DNA of 64,000 nucleotides, from assembly GCA_019752335.1 (NCBI GenBank), contig JAIEMJ010000011.1, forward strand, positions 124,001 through 188,000, in the 5' to 3' direction. Both the position numbers and the translations under genes were made by a program. Under the pieces are notes generated by a model. The model was not told the origin of the DNA, ran no database searches, and saw only the letters and a program-made list of their open reading frames with translations. This document shows positions 17,617 to 26,309 of this stretch, one piece after another (the stretch's first letter is position 1; each line of letters starts with the position of its first letter). Origin of the DNA: Bryobacteraceae bacterium (lineage in GTDB: Bacteria > Acidobacteriota > Terriglobia > Bryobacterales > Bryobacteraceae).

Positions 17617-18231
17617 ATGGGCGCGGAAGTAGATTGCCGGTTGACCGTGGAAGGCGTGGATCGCGAGGGGCGGGCTTGGCTAGAGGGAGAGTTCCTACTC
17701 TTTCGCGGTGCCGATTACCGGCTGAAGATTCCCTTGGTGCCCGTGCCCAAGCTGCGCGTGGAAGACGGCCGCTTGCAGATCGGTCTGGTTACGTTGCACT
17801 TGGGCGCGCGGGCGGAAAAGTGGGCGGAGCAGATCGCGCATCCCAAGAGCCTGGTGGAGAAGCTCGGGGTGAAGGCGGGGCAGAGCGTCGTCGCGCTGGG
17901 CATGGAAGACACGAGCTTTCTCGCCGAGAAGCCGGGGACACGTTTGAAACAGAATCTGGACTTTGTATTCTTGGGCGCAGGGAGTCCTGCCGCGCTGGAC
18001 CGTCTGACGAAGATCCGCGAGTCGCTCGCGCCGGCCGGCGCGGTGTGGATTGTCTATCCCAAGGGTAGCAAGACGATTACGCAGAACGACGTGATGAGCG
18101 CCACGAAGGCCGCTGGACTGGTGGACGTGAAGGTGGCCGCGTTCTCGGCGACGCATACGGCCTTGAAGGCCGTAATCCCTAAGCTTGCACGATCAGCACC
18201 GGCGTCGGCAGGGCGTGGCGCACGGCGCTGA
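17617..18231 (+). CDS. DUF3052-like protein
   Basis: A 204-residue cytoplasmic protein. The second half looks like DUF3052: KLGVKAGQSVVALGMEDTSF, LDFVFLGAGS, LTKIRESLAPAGAVWIVYPK and DVMSATKAAGLVDVKVAAFS, an order of strands resembling a small Rossmann-type domain. The first half (about 75 residues) is an extra beta-rich part. Function unknown. Its 3' end overlaps the convergent Nramp gene by 53 bases, with a basic Ala/Arg-rich tail produced from the overlap. Confidence 0.7.
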   Translation: MGAEVDCRLTVEGVDREGRAWLEGEFLLFRGADYRLKIPLVPVPKLRVEDGRLQIGLVTLHLGARAEKWAEQIAHPKSLVEKLGVKAGQSVVALGMEDTSFLAEKPGTRLKQNLDFVFLGAGSPAALDRLTKIRESLAPAGAVWIVYPKGSKTITQNDVMSATKAAGLVDVKVAAFSATHTALKAVIPKLARSAPASAGRGARR

Positions 18232-20071
18232 TGGTGGTGCCGAAGGCGATGTCCTTTAGCCCCTTGTGGCCGTGACCGGCCATCACGATCAGGTCCGGAG
18301 TTAGCTCGCGGGCGTAGCCAATGATGGCTTGCGCTGGATCTGACGCGTGGCGGACTTCGATGTGGACGGCGAGTCCGCTGTCGCGTAGACGGCTGGCGAT
18401 TTCCGTCAGATACTGCTCGCCTTCTTCCACTTCGGACGTGCTGGCCTGGCTGCCGTAAACGAAGCTTGTGGCGCCTTCTTCGATGTGGAGCAGCGTGAGC
18501 TTGGCTTGATGGAGCCGGGCCATGGAGACGGCATGAGCGAGCGCGGCTTGGTCCTGGTCCGAGTGGTCCAGCGGGACCAGAATACTCGAGTAAGTCATGG
18601 TGGCGAAGCCGTCGCGCGCGGTCTTCACCAACGTGGTGGGCTTGGCGCCGCCCTTGGCCCAAGCCGGCAGCACCGGGTGCAGGGCGATCCACATCAGCAA
18701 AAGCAAGAAGCCGATCGCGAACGGGAACCCAAAGCCGTAGAGAAGAGTCTGCCGCCAGCCGGTCGCTTCGGCGGCCCACTCGCCGAACTGCTGGGTGGCC
18801 AGGCGCAGGTTCAGCGCGACGATGATGGCGGCGGCGGCCCAAGCCAGGATGCGCACCCAGAGTTTGTTGGTGAACTCGCCCATCCGCGCGCGGTCACTCG
18901 TGAATTGAATCAGCGGCAGGACGGCGAAGGGCAATTGCAGACTCAGTACCACTTGGCTGAGAATCAAGAGCGGGTAAGTGGCGCTTTCGCCCGTCAGCAC
19001 GATGGCCACCACGGCGGGGATGATCGCGACTAAGCGAGTAATGAGCCGGCGCAGCCAGGGCCGCAAGCGAATACTCACAAATCCTTCCATCACAATCTGT
19101 CCGGCGAGCGTGCCGGTGAGTGTGGAGGATTGTCCGGAGAGTAACAAGGCGAAGGCGAAGAGCGTGCTGGCGACGCTGGTGCCGAGTAAAGGAGCCAGCA
19201 TTAAATGAGCTTGTTCGATTTGAGTTACTTTGGCGCCGCGTTCGAAAAACACGGCGGCGGCCATGATTAAGATACCGCCGTTGACGAAGAGGGCGGCATT
19301 GAGGGCAATGGCGGAGTCAATCAGGTTGAACTTGCAGGCTTCTTTCTTTTCTAAAACCGACGCGCCGATGCGCCTGGTTTGCACCAGCGCCGAGTGCAAG
19401 TACAAGTTATGGGGCATGACGGTGGCGCCCAGAATGCCGATGGCGACATAGAGGCTTTCGTCAGTAAGTTTCGGGACTAAGCCCGCCGCTAACGCCCCCC
19501 AATGCGGACTCGCCATCCAGACTTCAATCCCAAAGCAGAGGCCAATGGTAAAGACGAGGACTAAGACGAGAGCTTCGACAATGCGGACACCGTAGCGGGT
19601 GAGCCAGAGGAGTAACAGCGTATCGGCGGCGGTGAGGAGTACGCCCGTAAGTACGGGTAAGCCGAAGAGCAACTTGAGCGCGATGGCCGCGCCGAGGACT
19701 TCGGCGAGGTCACAGGCGGCGATGGCGACTTCGCAGAGGATCCACAGGACCACCGTAACCGGGCGCGGGTAAGTATCGCGGCAGGCTTGCGCGAGGTCGC
19801 GGCCGGTGACGATGCCGAGGCGCGCGCTAAGGGTTTGCAGCAGGACGGCCATCGCGTTCGAGAGGAGGAGCACCCAGAGGAGTTGGTAGCCGAAGCGGGC
19901 GCCGCCCTCAAGGTCAGTGGCCCAGTTGCCGGGGTCCATGTAGCCGACGGAGACGAGGTAGGCGGGGCCGGAGAAGGCAAAGAGGCGGCGGAAGAATCCG
20001 AGGGCGCGGGAGGGGTCCACAGACGAGTGGAATTCGGGGAGCGATGGCTGAGGAGTCGCCTTTTGAGGCAT
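18179..20071 (-). CDS. Nramp family divalent metal transporter fused to a UspA domain
   Basis: A 630-residue protein. Residues about 30-460 are an Nramp transporter: GPAYLVSVGYMDPGNWATDL in helix 1 with the metal-binding DPGN, GATVMPHNLYLHSALVQTR in helix 6 with MPHN, and around 11 membrane spans. Nramp proteins import Mn(II) or Fe(II) with protons. From Met492 (MTYSSILVPLDHSDQD) to the end is a universal stress protein domain with the ATP-binding GHGHKGLKDIAFGTT pattern (G-x-G-9x-G-T). The fusion suggests nucleotide or stress control of metal uptake, an inference. A perfect 12-base palindrome lies 18 bases before the start. Confidence 0.92.
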   Translation of the reverse strand: MPQKATPQPSLPEFHSSVDPSRALGFFRRLFAFSGPAYLVSVGYMDPGNWATDLEGGARFGYQLLWVLLLSNAMAVLLQTLSARLGIVTGRDLAQACRDTYPRPVTVVLWILCEVAIAACDLAEVLGAAIALKLLFGLPVLTGVLLTAADTLLLLWLTRYGVRIVEALVLVLVFTIGLCFGIEVWMASPHWGALAAGLVPKLTDESLYVAIGILGATVMPHNLYLHSALVQTRRIGASVLEKKEACKFNLIDSAIALNAALFVNGGILIMAAAVFFERGAKVTQIEQAHLMLAPLLGTSVASTLFAFALLLSGQSSTLTGTLAGQIVMEGFVSIRLRPWLRRLITRLVAIIPAVVAIVLTGESATYPLLILSQVVLSLQLPFAVLPLIQFTSDRARMGEFTNKLWVRILAWAAAAIIVALNLRLATQQFGEWAAEATGWRQTLLYGFGFPFAIGFLLLLMWIALHPVLPAWAKGGAKPTTLVKTARDGFATMTYSSILVPLDHSDQDQAALAHAVSMARLHQAKLTLLHIEEGATSFVYGSQASTSEVEEGEQYLTEIASRLRDSGLAVHIEVRHASDPAQAIIGYARELTPDLIVMAGHGHKGLKDIAFGTTISAVRHALPTPVLIVQA

Positions 20072-20088
20072 AGTGAACTGTTTCGACT

Positions 20089-20100
20089 TAACTATAGTTA
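20089..20100. promoter_or_regulatory. 12-base palindrome upstream of the Nramp-UspA gene
   Basis: TAACTATAGTTA is a perfect palindrome placed between the stop of the AlkA-like gene and the Nramp start. Metal-uptake genes are often controlled by dyad operators for MntR or Fur, so this is a candidate operator. It does not match a consensus I can name. Confidence 0.3.
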
Positions 20101-20883
20101 CATAGGTGAGTGCGCAGCGTCAAACCGCCAGATGTGCATGGCCGCGTAGGCGCGATACGGGCGCCAACTCTCTGCTGCTTCGACAAGTACACGCGGACTC
20201 GCATGGCGGGTATGCTTGAGCAAAACGAGGTCGCTGGCGGGAAAGGCGTCGGCGTCGTGGAGGGCACGCATGAGGACGTATTGCGCGGTCCAAGGTCCGA
20301 TGCCCTTTACAGCTTCGAGCGAAGCGGCGTCGTGGAGGTCGACGCGGCCGGCGAGGAAGGCCTGGGCAATCCCGCGGATGGTGGCGGCCCGGGCCGCGGG
20401 CAACCCGATCTGGCCGACGTCGGCATCGGCGAGCGCGGTGGCGGTGGGCGGTCCGAAGCGCTCCACCAAGCGGGCCGAGAGAGTGGCCGCGCCTTTCACG
20501 GAGACCTGCTGGCCGAGGATGGCGCGCACGGTGAGCTCGAAGGCGTCCCAACAGCCGGGCAGCCGCAGGCCAGGATTCCGCGCGACGCGCAGTAGCGGAT
20601 CGCGGCTGAGGTGCGCCTCAATCTGGCGGATGGGCGCGGCGACGTCGAAGAGGTGGGCGACGCGCGCGGCGGCATCAGAGGGCGCGGGCCCGTCGAGAGT
20701 GACTTCGAGGTGGCCGGGCGCGTGCGTCACCGTGACTTCCCAGCCGTCGCCGAAGCGTTGATACGCATTCTCGATGACGCATTCCACGCCGGCGAAGAGC
20801 CGCAAGGAGAGAAATTGCAGGATCGCCGGCCAATGGTAGGGCTCCTCGTAGGGAAGCCGCAACTTACTTCTGTTTCGCGGCAC
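20098..20883 (-). CDS. alkA: DNA-3-methyladenine glycosylase, AlkA type
   Basis: A 261-residue protein. An AlkA N-terminal domain (LPYEEPYHWPAILQFLSLR through VTVTHAPGHLEVTLDG) precedes the HhH-GPD glycosylase fold: WDAFELTVRAILGQQVSVKG, then LEAVKGIGPWTAQYVLMRAL with the hairpin, and FPASDLVLLK carrying the catalytic aspartate. It removes alkylated bases such as 3-methyladenine from DNA. The GTG at 20883 has GAAGAG eight bases upstream and is preferred over a TTG at 20889. It overlaps the end of the upstream amidohydrolase. Confidence 0.88.
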   Translation of the reverse strand: MPRNRSKLRLPYEEPYHWPAILQFLSLRLFAGVECVIENAYQRFGDGWEVTVTHAPGHLEVTLDGPAPSDAAARVAHLFDVAAPIRQIEAHLSRDPLLRVARNPGLRLPGCWDAFELTVRAILGQQVSVKGAATLSARLVERFGPPTATALADADVGQIGLPAARAATIRGIAQAFLAGRVDLHDAASLEAVKGIGPWTAQYVLMRALHDADAFPASDLVLLKHTRHASPRVLVEAAESWRPYRAYAAMHIWRFDAAHSPM

Positions 20884-22301
20884 GCACAATGCTCTTCACT
20901 TCGCTCACTAACTTGGGCACGGAATAAGGAATACCGTCTTTAATGGTCCACTCGATACCGGGCTTGGCATTTCCGATGGGCGGGTAGAGGAATTTGAAGT
21001 CCTCAAGCGGATTGCCATTGAGGACGAGTAAATCGGCGGCGTAACCAACGCGGATCCGGCCGAGCCGATTGGCTTGGCCGAGTAAGTAGCCATTGTTGGC
21101 GGTGGCGTGTTGAATGACTTGTAATGGCGCAAAGCCAGCTTCCTGGTGCAACTCGAGGCCGCGGATGAGTCCGAAGCCGTAGACGTTGTAAATGAAGCCG
21201 GTATCTTCTCCGACGCCGATGATGCCGCCGCGGCGGCCGAATTCGCGGACGGCGGCCATCCAGAGGCGGTAGTTTTCGCGCCAATAGGCTTCGTCGGTGC
21301 TCGTCCAATTTTCGAAGAAGGAGCCGTGATACTCGGGATTGGGGGCAAAGAAGCGTTCCAGCGCTGGATGGAGATACTCGGGAAACCAGGGTTGATTCTG
21401 GTAGCGCTGTAAGTCGCGGGCGGCTTCGTAGATATTCAGGGTGGGGTCCCAACCGACGTTGCCTTTGGCCATGGCGTCCAGCACCGCGTGCAGTTTTTCT
21501 GGATTGGCTTCGCGGAAGAGGCGGCCCGCGTAGCGGAAGCGGTCAATTTCGCGGGTGACGTTATAGCCGGCGGGAAAGCTTTGCACGCCGTGTTCGAGCG
21601 CGGCGTCAGGGATGCCGTACCAGTGCTCAATGGTGGTCATGCCGAACTTGACGTCGTCCCAGGCATTGGTTTCGGCGATTGCGGCATGGTGGGCGCCACG
21701 CAGGCCCTGCTTATGCACTTCGTCGAGCGCGGCTTCCATGATGTTGCGGTAAAGGTCAAAGAATTTCACGCCCGTCGGCGCCTTCGCGCTTATAGAGCCG
21801 GATGCGTTCACGCGCCTCTTCGGGAGTATTCGGCATGGGCGGTTGGCTGAAAACTCGGTAGAGAAAGAAGCGCGGCGCGGCCACTTGCCCGAGCCGGCTT
21901 TGGTCGCGCAAGGCGGCGGATTTAGCGAAGTCGCTGCCGAGGTCGCGGACGGTGGTGATGCCGCTGGCGAGCCAAAGCTTCAATTGATACTCGGGGGCCA
22001 TTTTGAGGCCGGCGCGTTCGTCCTGGATGTGGCCATGGGCGTTGATGAGTCCGGGGATGACGTAGCGTCCGCCGGCGTCGATGACTGCGGTTCCGGCGGG
22101 CTGATTGGCGGAGGCGGCGCGCGAGGGCAAGATCTGCGTAATCGTATCGCCCTCCACGAAGATGTCGCGCGGGCCCGAGGCCGGCGTGCCATTGCCCTCA
22201 ATCACCAGGGCGTTGCGGACAACTAACCGGGCCGGCCGGCGGCCATGTTCGGGCAGCGTTTGGGCGGTGAGCAAGAGGGGCAGCAGCAGAAGCGAGCGCA
22301 T
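20864..22301 (-). pseudogene. exported amidohydrolase broken by a frameshift
   Basis: Two overlapping frames join to one metal-dependent hydrolase of about 470 residues. The first (22301 to about 21770) has a signal peptide (RSLLLLPLLLTAQ), ARLVVRNALVIEGNG and IPGLINAHGHIQDE with the first metal histidines. The second continues VKFFDLYRNIMEAALDEV, then GAHHAAIAE, MTTIEHWYG and the C-terminal LGRIRVGYAADLLVLNGNPL. The switch lies in GGCGCCGACGGGCGTG near 21770-21785. The family includes imidazolonepropionase-like and prolidase-like enzymes. It is either a real pseudogene or a single-base sequence error. Confidence 0.75.
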
Positions 22302-22324
22302 GAGTCTGAGGGTACTACACTGCC

Positions 22325-22867
22325 TCAGTTCCGGCGCTTCGTTGCAGCGTACTGCAAAGCGCTGGCTTCGGCGGGCGAAAAACGCAGATGACGCTGGGAC
22401 ATGGCGCGGAGGTCAGCGACCGTCCAGGAGGCGCTCATCACGCCCGCGGAGTGGGCGTGACTGCGCATGAGCATATGCGCGAGTTCGTGCGCCATGACGT
22501 AGCCGAGGACCGTGGACAAAGGAGCGGCGCCCGCGTGAAACTCGGTGAGTTGCAGGACGCGCGGGTAAACGACGCAAGCCGTATTCCCCTTCGCCGTGCC
22601 CAGCATGGCAAAGCCAAGGACGAAGGTCTGGCTATCGCGAGGATCATCCTGGCGAATGCCGATGCTGAAGTCCGAGCGGCAGGGGTCGGCGTCGCACCAG
22701 GTAGTCTCGACGCCGGCCTGGGACAGCACCCAACGGGCCTCGGTAATGGCCGCCGCTATCGCCGCCGCCGGAAGCCTGGCCTGGTTGTGGATGCGCACGG
22801 AGAGGGGTTCCGAAGCGTGGAGGATGGCGGTGAGCGAGAGCAGCAGTAAGAGGCACACAGGCGACAA
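22325..22867 (-). CDS. small exported protein with an HExxH zinc-protease motif
   Basis: A 180-residue protein with a signal peptide (SPVCLLLLLSLTAILHAS). It contains VMAHELAHMLMRSHAHSAGV: an HELAH metal-binding helix followed by a third possible ligand (HAHSAGVM), the layout of metzincin-like proteases. The upstream part has two cysteines (WCDADPC), perhaps a disulfide. I do not recognise a named family; similar small proteins occur in Solibacter-like genomes. Proteolytic activity is inferred from the motif only. Confidence 0.65.
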   Translation of the reverse strand: MSPVCLLLLLSLTAILHASEPLSVRIHNQARLPAAAIAAAITEARWVLSQAGVETTWCDADPCRSDFSIGIRQDDPRDSQTFVLGFAMLGTAKGNTACVVYPRVLQLTEFHAGAAPLSTVLGYVMAHELAHMLMRSHAHSAGVMSASWTVADLRAMSQRHLRFSPAEASALQYAATKRRN

Positions 22868-22961
22868 CCTTTCATCACCTTTAGCGGCAAGATTGGGGGA
22901 AAGCGGCCACCGGTCGAACCTGCGTTCAGGCAGCGCTACCGCAGTGAAACCCTACAGCCAA

Positions 22962-22990
22962 TTGTTTTCTGAGGAAGGTTTTGTTAAAAT
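22962..22990 (+). promoter_or_regulatory. sigma70-like promoter for the first TonB receptor gene
   Basis: TTGTTT (22962-22967) and TAAAAT (22985-22990) are separated by exactly 17 bases, close to the sigma70 pattern. They lie about 105 bases before the receptor ATG in the only AT-rich part of the 228-base gap. No operator is evident. Confidence 0.45.
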
Positions 22991-23095
22991 TCGATTAATG
23001 AGGTAAACACGCCGAATCTTGCGGTGAGCCTCACAAAATGCGGGGCGGATCAACCCAAATCCATCCCACAGACTTCCACCAGGGGTTAGGTCTCC

Positions 23096-26000
23096 ATGAA
23101 AAGACTCGTTTTTCTCGTCTCTCTACTGGCTGTGCTCGCGTTTTCGCTAGCCGCCCAAACCACTTCAGAAATTCTCGGCTTGATCACCGACGAATCCGGA
23201 GCCGTGATCGCTGACGCTAAAGTCGTAGCGAAAAACATTGACACTGGACTGACATACACTGGCGCCAGCGGCGAAGTAGGCCAATTCCGGCTGCCGCTGC
23301 TGCCGCCGGGCAAATACCAGGTAACCGTAGAAAAGGCGGGCTTCGCCAAGTACATCCAAAACGGCATCGAGCTGCAGCTTGGCCAGCGCGGCGACCTCGC
23401 GATCAAGTTGAAGGTCTCCTCCTCGGCCGAAACCGTCACTGTCTCCAGCGAAGCGCCGCTGATCAACACGACCAATTCCGAGGTGGGCATTAACATCGAC
23501 AGCAAGCGCATCTCGGAGTTGCCGCTGGCCCCGAACCGCAACATCCTCAACATCGCTTTGCAAGTGGCCGGCGTCAGCCAGCTTTCGTCGGGCAACTCGT
23601 CTTTTGCGTCGGGCGGCGTTAGCTTTTCGGTGAACGGCATGCGGACGCGGTCGAACAACTTCATGATCGATGGCGCGGACTCGAATAATCCTTCCGTCGG
23701 CGGCCTGGTGCAGGAGATCAACAATCCCGACACCGTCGCCGAGTTCCGCATGATCACGAATCAGTTTCTGCCGGAATACGGCCGCGCCGCTGGTTCCGTC
23801 ATCACGATGACCACCAAGAGCGGCACGAACGCGTTCCATGGCACCGGCTATTGGTTCTACAACTCGAACGCCTTCAACTCGCGTTCCAACCTCGACAAGC
23901 GCACCTTTACCAAAGCCCCTTGGCGCAACGAGCATCAACGCGCCTTTACCTTCGGCGGACCCGCGATAAAGAACCGCACGTTCTTCTTCGGCTCCGTGCT
24001 GCGGTCCACCGACAACCGCTTCGCCTCCGGCACCGCGATCGGCGCAGCCCCCACCGAGGCCGGGCGCCAAGCCCTGCAGTCCATCGCGGCCTCGCGTCCG
24101 CAGGTGCGGGCCTTGCTCGAGAATCTGCCGGCCGCCCAGTCCTCCATCGGAGCGTCGATCAATGTCACGGCCGACGGCCGCACCATCAACGTGCCCACCG
24201 GAACCCTGGCTGGCGCCGCGCCGAATACCTTTGCCGCCTGGCAATCGAGCGCCCGCGTCGATCATCGTTTCAATGACAAGCACAACCTCTTTGGGCGCAT
24301 CATGTACGATACCCGCCAGAGCGTCAGCGGCCAGGCCGTTCCGTCGGGCCTCACCACGATCGGACCCGCCGTGCGCGGCGCCTACAATGTAGGCCTTACT
24401 AGCAACTTTGGCACCAGCATGTTCAACGAACTGCGCTTGAACTACCAGCGCCTCACCAGTTTGAGCAACGCCTCTGACCCCAAGGCCATTACCATCCCCA
24501 GCATCGAAGTGGCCGCCCTTGGGCTGGTCGGCTTCAATGCCGCTGACTCGCGCACCGCTATCGGCCTGGGCGTCAACCTGCCCCAGTCGCAGATCGCCAA
24601 CAACTATCAGATCGCCAATAACTTCTCCCTGCTCAAAGGCACCCATGCTTTCAAGATGGGCGTGGATATGCGCCGGGTGGAGCAGGTGCAGGACTTTAAT
24701 CCCACCCTCCGCGGCCGCCTCAGCTACGAAACTCTGCAACAGTTGGTCGATGACACGCCCGCCGTGCAGTCCATCAACATCCTGCAGCCCGGCCTGCCCA
24801 CGTTCCAGAACTACAAGTACTACGACTACTTCGCTTTTTGGCAGGACGAGTGGCGCATCAAGCCCACGTTCACGCTCACGTACGGCATTCGCTATGAAAC
24901 CCCGGGTAACGCATTCGCTTGGCTACAGAAGGTGAATAACCAAGTAGTGGCCGCCAACAACAATAATCCGGGGTATCGCATGGATCCGGCTCCGCCGCGC
25001 GATAGGAATAATTGGGCTCCGCGAGTCGGCTTCAACTGGCGACTCCCCAAGATGGGCTTTGTGACGGGAGACGGCAAGATGGTACTGCGCGGTGGCTATT
25101 CGCGCACCTACGACCTCATCTTCAACAACGTAGCGCTCAATATCTATAGTGCCTGGCCCTTTACCCAGGTGGAACAACGGCCGGCCGGCACGCCCGGCGG
25201 CTTCGCTTACATTAACGGGATCCGCGCCGGCACGGTACGCGCCCCGGCCCCGGCGAATCCGAATCAGATTACGCGCACGATTGTGGACGCCAACTTCCGG
25301 GCCCCGCTCGCGGAGCAGTATTCGGTGAATCTGCAACGCGAGTTGAAAGGCGGCATGGCGCTAACCGCGGGCTGGATCGCCACCAAGGGTACGGCGCTTT
25401 TCCAGTCGCTCGACGGCAATCCGACGGTCCCTGGCTCCCTGGGCGCCACCCGCGTCGATCCGAACCGCGGCATCATCCGCCATCGCGCCAATAGTGCCTC
25501 GTCGATCTACCACTCGTTCCAAACCAGCCTGGAGAAGCGCTTCAGCCGCGGCTTCCAGTACTCCGCCCACTACACCTGGAGCACCTTCATCGACGACGCC
25601 TCGGAGGTCTTCAACGCCTCCGTGGCCGGCGAGGTCGCGGTGCCGCAGGACTCCTTCAACCGTCGCGGAGACCGTGGCCGTTCCACCTACGATCGCCCCC
25701 ATCGCTTCAGTGTGAACGCGTTGTGGGAGTCACCCTGGCTCAAGGACCAGAAGAATGTCCTTGGTTACATCGCGGGCGGTTGGAGCGTCGGTGGCTTCCT
25801 CACCTTCCAGGCCGGCGCGCCTTTCTCTGCCCTCGCGGGCGCTGACCCGGGCCGCCGCCTAGCCGGTATCGACTCGCTGATTGGTAACTCGATCCGCGCT
25901 AATCTCAATACCAACCTCGATGTGTCGCGCATGTCCGTCGAGGCACTCATGCTCGCCGGCGGGCGCAGTCTGTTTAGCTCGCCGACGGTGGCCGCCCCCT

Positions 26001-26248
26001 TCGGGAACACGGGACGCAACATCCTCCGCGCAGACGGCCTCAACAACCTCGACTTCGTGTTGACCAAGAAGATCCGCATTCCGGTGGAAGGGCACGGGCT
26101 CAGCCTGCGCTTTGAGTTCTACAACGCCACCAACTCGCGCGACTTCGGCATTCCCACGGCGGCCATCAATTCGGCGGCCTTCGGCAACCAGTGGAACACG
26201 AACGGCGGCAACCGCCGCATTGTCATGGGCGCGCGCTACGCGTTCTAG
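23096..26248 (+). CDS. Oar-like TonB-dependent receptor with carboxypeptidase-regulatory domain
   Basis: A 1050-residue outer-membrane protein. A signal peptide (KRLVFLVSLLAVLAFSLAAQ) is followed by a carboxypeptidase-regulatory-like beta domain (residues about 25-110: GLITDESGAVIADAKVVAKN and LPPGKYQVTVEKAGFAKY), a plug (about 130-260, with FSVNGMRTRSNNFMIDGADS) and a large barrel ending in RRIVMGARYAF. This receptor type is expanded in Acidobacteriota and thought to bring in oligosaccharides or other large substrates. The DUF1549/DUF1501 genes downstream may act on the same substrate, but this is only positional. Confidence 0.93.
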   Translation: MKRLVFLVSLLAVLAFSLAAQTTSEILGLITDESGAVIADAKVVAKNIDTGLTYTGASGEVGQFRLPLLPPGKYQVTVEKAGFAKYIQNGIELQLGQRGDLAIKLKVSSSAETVTVSSEAPLINTTNSEVGINIDSKRISELPLAPNRNILNIALQVAGVSQLSSGNSSFASGGVSFSVNGMRTRSNNFMIDGADSNNPSVGGLVQEINNPDTVAEFRMITNQFLPEYGRAAGSVITMTTKSGTNAFHGTGYWFYNSNAFNSRSNLDKRTFTKAPWRNEHQRAFTFGGPAIKNRTFFFGSVLRSTDNRFASGTAIGAAPTEAGRQALQSIAASRPQVRALLENLPAAQSSIGASINVTADGRTINVPTGTLAGAAPNTFAAWQSSARVDHRFNDKHNLFGRIMYDTRQSVSGQAVPSGLTTIGPAVRGAYNVGLTSNFGTSMFNELRLNYQRLTSLSNASDPKAITIPSIEVAALGLVGFNAADSRTAIGLGVNLPQSQIANNYQIANNFSLLKGTHAFKMGVDMRRVEQVQDFNPTLRGRLSYETLQQLVDDTPAVQSINILQPGLPTFQNYKYYDYFAFWQDEWRIKPTFTLTYGIRYETPGNAFAWLQKVNNQVVAANNNNPGYRMDPAPPRDRNNWAPRVGFNWRLPKMGFVTGDGKMVLRGGYSRTYDLIFNNVALNIYSAWPFTQVEQRPAGTPGGFAYINGIRAGTVRAPAPANPNQITRTIVDANFRAPLAEQYSVNLQRELKGGMALTAGWIATKGTALFQSLDGNPTVPGSLGATRVDPNRGIIRHRANSASSIYHSFQTSLEKRFSRGFQYSAHYTWSTFIDDASEVFNASVAGEVAVPQDSFNRRGDRGRSTYDRPHRFSVNALWESPWLKDQKNVLGYIAGGWSVGGFLTFQAGAPFSALAGADPGRRLAGIDSLIGNSIRANLNTNLDVSRMSVEALMLAGGRSLFSSPTVAAPFGNTGRNILRADGLNNLDFVLTKKIRIPVEGHGLSLRFEFYNATNSRDFGIPTAAINSAAFGNQWNTNGGNRRIVMGARYAF

Positions 26249-26263
26249 CCCCAGTGAGCGAAG

Positions 26264-26291
26264 GCGGCGGCCCCCGGGGAGCCGCCGCTTT
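26264..26291 (+). terminator. hairpin after the TonB receptor gene
   Basis: GCGGCGGC (26264-26271) and GCCGCCGC (26281-26288) can pair as an 8-bp GC stem followed by TTTC. It sits between the receptor stop and the next gene start. The T run is short, so termination strength is uncertain. Confidence 0.4.
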
Positions 26292-26309
26292 CGACATACG
26301 ATGGTAGCG

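Noticed and set aside
23165-24739. Long open frame on the minus strand (524 codons)
   Set aside because: It lies antisense to the TonB receptor, with low-complexity His/Gly/Arg content and no family features. It is a shadow of the GC-rich coding strand.
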